From: Heligmosomoides polygyrus polygyrus
Lineage: Eukaryota; Nematoda; Chromadorea; Rhabditida; Heligmosomidae
DNA: 64,000 nucleotides
NCBI GenBank assembly: GCA_947396885.1
Contig: OX377204.1
Location: forward strand, 1,674,001-1,738,000
Direction: 5' to 3'
Below the pieces are notes generated by a model. The model searched no databases. It had not been told where the DNA came from and was given only the letters and a program-made list of their open reading frames with translations. Positions 13,401-22,400 of the stretch are shown here, piece by piece. The position numbers and the translations under genes are program-made. Position 1 is the first letter of the stretch; every line of letters starts with the position of its first letter.

Positions 13401-16400
13401 ATAGCCGGCAAGGGCTGCCCTGGATCCCAGGCGGCGGGTGTCATGGCATGAGTCGACGTTAATTGGCTCCACAGGCACTGTCGGCGCAGCTGTGTCGGGA
13501 CTTACGACTATCACCCACCCGGGTTTTATTGATGAATGTTTTGCTAAAGCACGGGCCGCATTCATCAACGATTAAGCCCACGAGTACATGGAGTATTAGG
13601 GGTAGAGATACCCACAATGAAGCATCTCTATCCCTATCTTATCTCTACCCCTTAAACCCAGCATGCTCGCGGGTTTAACTGTTGATGAATCCAGCTCCAG
13701 AACCATTTTTCAATGGGTAAACTGCCAGCACTAAATACTTTGGGAACTTTCTTTGCTACGGATTTGTTACGGAATTTGTTTCTAAAGCAGATGTTATATT
13801 GAGGTTACTGGAGACTCTTTCCTAGGACCGTGGACTCTTAGCAGCCTTCTTGTGAGAGATAGGGTGATCTCATGTATGAGAAAGTGGATAGTAGTTGGCA
13901 TTATTTATTTTTGAAGAAATATTGGATTTGCGTGTAAAAGCCGCTTGAATGCGGTAAATGATCATGAATTGAGCCTTGATTTGAGATTCCTATGGGCATC
14001 TTTTTGTCTTTGTTTAAGGTATGCAAAGAAAACTTACTAAAAAGGTTGGATGAAGTAGAGTCTTCTATACCTTTTGCTCTATGCATTGATGTTACAGATT
14101 ACCTCGGAAAAGATTATACGCCGTCATACGACTCTAAACAGAGCTCATCCATTCGAAGAAGCGGAAAGGAGGAAGCGATCTCCGTGCCGTCTGCACGTAC
14201 TTACGAGAAGAACGCTCGAGACCAATCACCGCCGCAGCGCCGCTATCAGCGCCCCTCTAGTCCACCGCAAAGGAATGCTTCCAACACGGTTTGTAGTGTC
14301 TTTCGGGGTCCTTCTGTACTTTCACTACTCCAGAGGTCGAGGAGGGGTCGACGATTTCGTCCAAAGTTCGCCTACTGGTTGTTTATCATCTGATCACGAA
14401 TTTGACAGACGTCCGTTTTTGGAATTTCGGTCGATTACGGTAAATTTACGGCATGTATGGATGAGTAATAGTTGCGAAGTCATGGTCAGGAACTTCGCGC
14501 AAACTTTGCCTGAGTGTTCTTTGGGGTGGTCGTGAAGAATGCTAGCTCCGTTTTTGAAATTTGCTCTGATTGCGACAAACTGTGGCAGGCATGGGACTAT
14601 TTCTAGTCTTTTTCGTCTATTTCTCTTTCATTTCTAGTCTTGAAATTCAACCAGACCCTCTCTCTAACCTGTTTAGATAGTATTATTTGATATTTGATGA
14701 GAATCACCAGGATCTATCCGAGTCCGAGGGGGGGGGGGCACATAAGTAAAAAGTATTATATGTAACAAATCCACTTGAGACTTACCGAGCGGCCTCTACG
14801 GAACAACATGAGACCTAAACAAGAAAAGTCACAGAGAAAAAACGAAAAAATTGCATTTTTAGCGGTTGTAAGCAGGCAAAGTTGTGTGCCCTCCCCACCA
14901 TGTTAGATCTTGGTTATAACATATCAGGCGGCGGTCAGCACGCTGCAAGCGGCTTTATGCGCTCGCCTCATCATGTTAGATCCTGGTTATAACATGTCAG
15001 CCGAGGTCAGCACGCGGCAGGCATGCCTCCATTCCGCCGCTCTTTGCCCGCCGAGACGGTTGTAAACCGCGGCGATTTTTTATTCGTTGTTTTCGTTCGT
15101 TTTGGTTTCTTTTAGGTTCCAACTCTAGGAGACATTCTCTAGGAGACGCTCAGTAAGTCTAAATTCATTTTGTTACCTACTTTTTAGTTATGTGCCCCCC
15201 CCCCCCGGACCAGGATAGATCCGAACCACCAATTTGTCATCATTTCTTCTAAAATATTATCCTTTTGTGCACTACTTTTAATCTCAAAGTAGAAGTTTAG
15301 AAAATAAGTTCGACCTCGTGAATGTCAAAGAATAAAGGATGGTTTTAATCAGTCCTTGTTTAGGATGTACAACGCTATCTACTTTGGTGAGAATTTTTAG
15401 GCAGTCTTTGAATGCGTATTTCACGGGGGACGAGTATTTTACCCCTGGCCCGCCCATCCCCAACCCTCTGGGCTTGCTCGAGAGTGCGTGGCTGCATTAC
15501 GAGACAGTGGAGACGCAGACATTGCAACGTCTCCATTTAAAGGACGGGGGGGGGGGGGGAGAACGCCACTCCGTCGTATTTGACTTATACGATGACTTGC
15601 AGTGGCGATCCAGTGGGCAAGTCCGTGTTTTATCCTCTCTAGACAATGACCCGAACTGAAAGTGACTCCAGGCAAATAAACAGAAATATGCTGCCACGTG
15701 GAATAAGTAGTTGGATGCGACCGAACGCGATGAAGTCACCTCAAACTTGGGTAATTAAACCTTTATTTTAATAAACGTAAATATACACGCACGCGGACAA
15801 CGATAAGCCACATTAAAGCATCGATGGTAAATGACTATACTGAGATAGGACAATAACATGAATAAAAGCGAGGATAAACATAGATGAATATGTAGATACT
15901 ACGGGAAACACAAAATAGGGACCAATGTGACATCAAATATGAGTGGCACCGATATCAATAGAGACCAGGATAAGTAACAGGATAAGTAACATAGCAAAGA
16001 CACAGCGCTAAGGATATGGAAAGACTGAACCGATTACAACACTAAAACATGAAGGAACAACAGAGGGTTACATGAGAACAATGATACAACACAATAAGAA
16101 CCACAAGGTACGCGCAATGAGTAAGACGGGGGAAACCACAACCAAAAACACTCGCAGAACAAAAAGCCCTCCTAACGACTCTTCCCGGACGCGCACAGCC
16201 GCTCGAATGACCGCAAGACCATGAAGAAGGCCGGAAGCGCTGATTCCTAGGAAGACCCTGAAAATCAGGAAACCCAGAGGAATAGCCCGGGAAACGACGA
16301 GAGCCCAGAGACGCGCGCGGCGGTCGAAATGGGGCGCGAAATCCTTCAATAGAGACGACTTGTCGTTACGAACCATGTACGCGACAGCTGACGCTTTCTC

Positions 16401-19400
16401 CGATTGCGCGATCGCGAGCCGAGGTTTGACTTTATAGGTGGAGAAAACCATGCTACTGACAGGATTCTCTACTGGCCGCAGCTTTCCATCATCAGCGACT
16501 TCTGACCGTTCACCTCCCACTCAACCATAATGCTAAAAAAGGATATCATAATCATGATTCGTAGGCACCCCAAATCTTTTCGGTTAGGCTAAGTTGATGC
16601 GAAAAATTCATCGAGCTGTTCTCGACTTCCGGAGTTGTGAAAGAACACAGCTGACGCTTTTAGTTGACATGCGAATGTGGGATCAATCTTAGTCCGAGGG
16701 GGCGCAGAATTAAAAAATTATGTGACAAATTGACTTGACACTCACAGAGCGGACTGAGGGAACACAATAGGACCTGAAAAGAAAGAATGAAACAAACAGA
16801 CCAAAAACAACCAAATAACCGCGGTTCTACAGACGTCGCGGCGGACAAAGCGCATTCAAACACATTTGGCCGCCGCCTGACATGTTATAACACGGATCTA
16901 GCATAGTGAAGGGGCAAATAAAGCCGCGTGACGCGTGCTGACTGCCGCCTGACATGTTATAACCCGAGAGGCGCATAACGTTGTCTGTTTACAGCCGTGG
17001 TGGAACAATATGTTATTTTTTCTTTTTTTAGTGCGGAATTTGTCAGCTTAGGCCCTATTCTGCTCTCTTCAATCCGCTCTGTGAGTGTCAAGTCAATTTG
17101 TTGCATAATTTTTAATTCTGTGCTCCCCCCCCCCCTCTCCCCTCGGACTAGGATAGATCCCGAACGTGTTTATGATGTATGTCCATATTCGGATGGGTCA
17201 TCTTAGATTTTCGTTTTCAGGGTACTCGGCAAGAATCTGATCCGGAAGAAGTCGACGGTATAACATTCGAGGAGTTTCGACGGCTCTTGGCGACAAATGC
17301 TGCTCTGAGACAGTTTGTCAATGACATTCGCAAGGAGGATAATGATGTAGGTGTACGGAGGGTTCTTTGTTTGCCCCAGTTTTTCTGAGGCTGGCTGGAC
17401 TCGCACGCACGAGCTTCCAACTTCAGATGAATACTTGGGTTTCTACAGTTTATCTATTAGATTTCTGCGTTACAGCAGCGCACTGGATATGTAGACCGCC
17501 GCAGAAAATTGATTCGTGCTGGATCACCTCGATGGAGGGATTCTCCTAGACGAACAGAACGAGTGGCGACGACGGCACAACAGGACACGGCAAATCGTAC
17601 TGAGGAGACAAGACGCAGAGAGCAAGTTTTTCTGATTCAGTTCAGTTCCTTTAGACCTCAAGTGGCTAGTAACGAGGATCTAGGCTGGCTGTTACAACGA
17701 TGTTTTGTTGCGACCAAAGCTCTAGCGCTAGGCGGAACTCGAAGCCGCATCTCCTGCTGACCGGGCGGGAATGCTCTACGCCATTACACCACCGGAGCTG
17801 TTTGATCGAACGCAACATCCACACCTTGAGGGACCTGGCAGCACTCGCCCGTATATCGGGATGAGCCGACCGTTGACATCAGCACGAGATAAGCTGAAGG
17901 TTTTGACAGAAATGATTCAGTTCAGTTTCTACCAAGACCTTCAGCTTAACTAGTTCCATGCTGACATTAGCGGCCGGCTCATCCAAATATATGGGGAATG
18001 CTGCTTGGTCCAACGAGGTGTGGATGTTGCGTTCGATCAAACAGCGCCGGTGGTCCAATGGCGTAGAGCATTCCCGCCCGTTCAGCAGAAGGTGTGGGTT
18101 CGAGTCCCCCTGGCGCTAGAGTTTTGATCGCAACAAAACGTTGTTGTAAAAGCGTTTAGAAGTACCAAACAGCCCTGCTGGAGTGGTCTCTACCGCTTAG
18201 TTTTCAGTGACATAATCCTATTCGTTAAAATGCTGTTTGCAGAGGTCGTGGTGCTAAATTCACGGAGAAGGTTACTGTGGAGCGGAGTATTCGTTGTTCT
18301 CCTCCAGAATTGGCACACTATTCTGTGGACACAAGGCGCTACCTGGAGGATCAGATTCTGGACGGTGAGTAGCTTTTCAGATGACTACGAGAAGGTGTCG
18401 GAAGTTTGGACAGGATGTTTGACTATCGGGGAAGGGTTTCGGGGGTATATCTGAACGGCGGAAATGAGTGTCACTGCGAGAATCTCCACCCTTCAAGTAG
18501 TAGAAAAGTTTGATCCATTTTTGAAAAGTTTTCAAGGTATACAACGTAATGCCTTCCAAACATCGATTTTTTCTGCATATTCCATGTTTGCAAAGTCTTT
18601 CGTTGTGCGACGACTGTGCGACTCCATAATAAACTTTCTGCGACCTAACTCAGTACGTTCAAGGACTTTGCAAAAAATTGATAATACTTTTCTCTACTTT
18701 TTGAAGGGAGGAGATTCTGGCTTTGATATTCATTTTTGTCATTCCGCTTACTTATGCTCAAAACCCTTTCCTGGAGCCGGATTCATCAACGACTTACAGC
18801 AATCTAACGATGAGAACACTGCCGAAATCCCTGATAGGGTGGCTTATCAAGCGATTTAGTGAGCGATAAGCCGCGTTATTTGAGTTTTCCGCTGTGAATT
18901 CTCTGTTAAGGTTTTGTAAGTCGTTGATGAATCCGGCCGCAGGTTTGTTTCTGCCAGTTCCTGCTTGTGGTCAATAAAATTTGTTGTTTTTTCTCAATTT
19001 ATACTACTGCTATGCTAAAGTGTCGTAACCCCAGCGCCAAATATTAATGATTCTGGATTTTAGGCGAACAATACAACGTCTAAAACGTCGACGAGAGTAG
19101 AGTAGAGAGTAGTATGTTGAGCTGTTCGAATTACGACACGTGTTTGGTTAAATAGCCGGGAAAACTACCATACACGTTTGTAAAAATGCTTGAAGGCAAA
19201 AAACTGCTACGGTGACATTTATTTCAGAATAAAAGGTCATTTCGAAGATAAATTATGATTTGCAAAGAAACCGGCATCAACGGGAACCGAACCAATGACG
19301 TCGCACCCGATGAGCGGGAGCACTACCCCTGCGCCACCGCCGCAGCTGGCAGACTTTCTCAAGGTGCACCGATGATTCACCACTCTCGCGCCAGGTGTGT

Positions 19401-22400
19401 CGCACAGCCAGCCTGTGCTGAGGCCTCCCGATTTCGGCAGGCTATAACTCGATCAGGAATTTAATTTTGCAATTTTGACACCCATATTCGTAATCAGCAT
19501 TCCAAGCTCTTTCTAATGGTCCTGGTTTCAACTTGAAGTTCAATGGGAGGTTGAAACCCTTCCCTCGTATACTGTATGAAGATCATTTCGACTTGGAAGA
19601 GTTCGTTTTGATTTCAAAACTCTAAAAGCTAACTTAGAAGCGTACCCAATTTGACGTGAAAAATGTCTAATTTGGTTTGAATGTGTCCATTTCGACGTGA
19701 ACATGTCATAGTAAGCTTCATCGATACTTTATGGAAGAGAGACTGGGTGCAAACTAACCAAGGAATGGTCTAAGGCGTAGGTCTGAACGGGGGAAATGAA
19801 TAGTACTGCGAGAACCCCACCCTTCATATAGTAGAAAAACATGTTTCGTTTCTGCTGAGTCCTTGAACCAAGAGAGCTACGGGCCCTCGAATGGTGGGTG
19901 GGGGGTACAGTAACGCACCGTCAGCTCGCGCACGTATGCACGTGTATGAGACTCTGGGGCAAGCGAATCGGTGGTTCAGCAGGTTGCGGCTCTGCCTCAC
20001 AGGTACAAGGTCGGGTGTTCGACTCGCGTGCTATGCACTGCCTTTGCATTTTTTCATGACCGCTGCCTCCCTCACCTGTTTGCTTCCTACACATCTCCTT
20101 CACATTTATTTCACTCTAAATTGTTAGAAGGGCCAGATTCGTGATCAACACCCCATGATCTCGACAGCCCTAGTCTGCCTTACCTGCTGTAACCTACCGT
20201 AATCAGCCGAAATGTCAAAAACGAATATCAGATTCGTGATCAGCATCCCAAGTAACCCACCTGAGAGAAGTTTGGGTGAAATCGGTGATTATGACCTCGA
20301 CAGACCTAGTCACTCGTACCTGCTGTGAGGTCACTGTTTAACATTCGCTTAAAAACACAAAACGTTGTATAATACAGAAGGAGAGAGAAGTGAGTGAAAC
20401 ACAGCTCGCAGTAAACCTTTATTTGACAATTTAGAGTGGAATAAATGTGTAGGAGATGTGTAGGAAGTCAGCTGATTTAGACTGCCATCGAGGCAGTATT
20501 GTATTAGGTTGTAACGAATTAAATGGCACTGGCTCGCGCCTTTTTGGCGCGTCTTTATGCGTTTGATCAAGAAGAAACCCTAACATGTGGCATATCATTT
20601 AGAAGCGCAAACTTTGCTCTACCGGTGAGTACCAAATTTTCTATGTAAAATTGGGAAAACTTCAGAGTTTTATTGACTTTTTTGCAGATGGACAAAAGGG
20701 TAATCCGAGGCATTTATTTATATGAATTCAAGCTGGGCACTACAGCTAAGGAGGCGGACGAGAAGATCAACGCCGCATTCGGTCAAGGATGTTCCACAAT
20801 TCGGACGGCGTATCGTTGGTATCAGAAGTTCCGGAATGGAGATGAGAGCTTGGAAGAACATGAAGGTCGTGGGAGGCATAGTGATGTTGATTAGGACAAG
20901 CTGAGAGATGTGGTAGAGGAGGATCCACACAAAGGTACCAGGGAGATAGCGAAGGTTCTTGGCGTCAGTCACAACACAGCTGCCCGGCATCTGAAGGAAA
21001 TTGGACAGACCAAAAAGCTGGAAAGATGGGTGCCTCACGAGCTGTCTGAGGAGCAAAGAAACCGACGATATGAGATCTCGTCCGCACTGCTTCTACGGAA
21101 CGAAACGGACCCATTCCTTGATCGCATCGTAGCCTGTGACGAGAAATGGATAATGCACGGCAAAAGCACGACAATGCTCGCCCCCATTTAGCACGAATGA
21201 CGTTGCAGAAATTGAATGAGCTGAGCATTGAAACTCTACCACATCCTCCGTTTTCTATCGACCTCTCCCCAACAGTCTACCATTTCTTCAAGCATCTTGG
21301 CGACTTCTTGGTAGGGAAAATATTCAAATACCAACAGGATGCCGAAAGTGCCTTCGAAGCTTTGGTCAATCCAGAACTTCTGATTTTTATGCTACGGGGA
21401 TAAAAAAGCTTGTGTCACGTTGGCAAAGATGTGTAGAATCAGAAGGTTTTTATTTCGATTAATAAACTTGCCTACAAGCAGTGGTTCAGTGCCATTTATT
21501 TCGTTACAACCTAATACTTTTCACGACTCCAGAGGTCGAGGAGAGGTCCAATTTTTTTTTCGCCCAAACCTCACCCAGGGGGTTATTTGGGGTGCTTATC
21601 ACGAATCTGACATCTGTCTTTGAAATTTATGCCGATTACGGTAGATTACAGAAGATTCGTGTGACTAGGGCTGTCGAGGTCATGGGGTGCTAATCAGGAT
21701 TCTGACCCTTTTGACGATTTAGAGTGAAATAAATGTGTAGGACGCAAGTTGGTAAAGGAGGCAGCGGTTATGAAAAAATGCAAAAGCAGTGCACAGGAGT
21801 CGAACACCCGATCTAGCACCTGCGAGGCAGCGCCGCACCTGCTGAGCCATCGACTCGCTTGCCGTCGAGCCTTTCGGCCGCGTCCCATACAACATCGCGC
21901 GCGCACACATGCACGTCGGCACGTGTTGACGGTGCGGTACTGTACCTCCGCCTTCGAGGGCCCGTAGCTCTTTTGGTTCAAGGACTCAGCAAAAACGAAC
22001 ATGTCTTTCTACCACGTGAAGGGTGGAGATTCTCGCAGTACTACCCATTTCCCCCGTTCTGACCTACGGCTAAGATCCTTCCCTGGTAAATAAATTGTGT
22101 AACATCGAACTTTGCAATTTTATTATGCTTCACGCTGTGTGGGTCCTTGCTTTATAACTTGTGTAATACATTCCATATGTTGACGTAACAAAACTCATCT
22201 CATCGTTTTTAGGTGAAGGCGGAGATGTTCAGTCGATCTACAGGCCTGGAGAGAGTGTAAGCTACTATCCGGACAGGATTCGCAACCGTGGGTAGGTGCG
22301 AATATCTCAAGAGTTAAGAGTTTTCGTAGGAGGGTTCTTCGTGAGATGTTTGTCACGAAATACTTTTTCGAAACGGAAGGTGCGAGATGGCTTTACTTTC

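Larger units (their letters stand above)
19740..22085. mobile_element. 2.3 kb palindromic element interrupted by a mariner
   Basis: The left arm (about 19,755-20,350) and right arm (about 21,520-22,070) are inverted copies. Shared words include AGTACTGCGAGAA, GGGCCCTCGA, GCACTGC with GCATTTTTTCATGACCGC, and TTTATTTCACTCTAAA with its complement. Inner parts carry the CGATTACGGTAG repeat seen in the 971-1,875 foldback. A mariner (20,504-21,514) lies at the centre. Each arm also holds a tRNA-like B box (GTGTTCGACTC). Confidence 0.65.

Noticed and set aside
19980..20045. A functional tRNA gene in the palindrome arm
   Set aside because: A- and B-box-like words are present, but the acceptor stem does not pair and the inverted copy at 21,790-21,860 is equally damaged.
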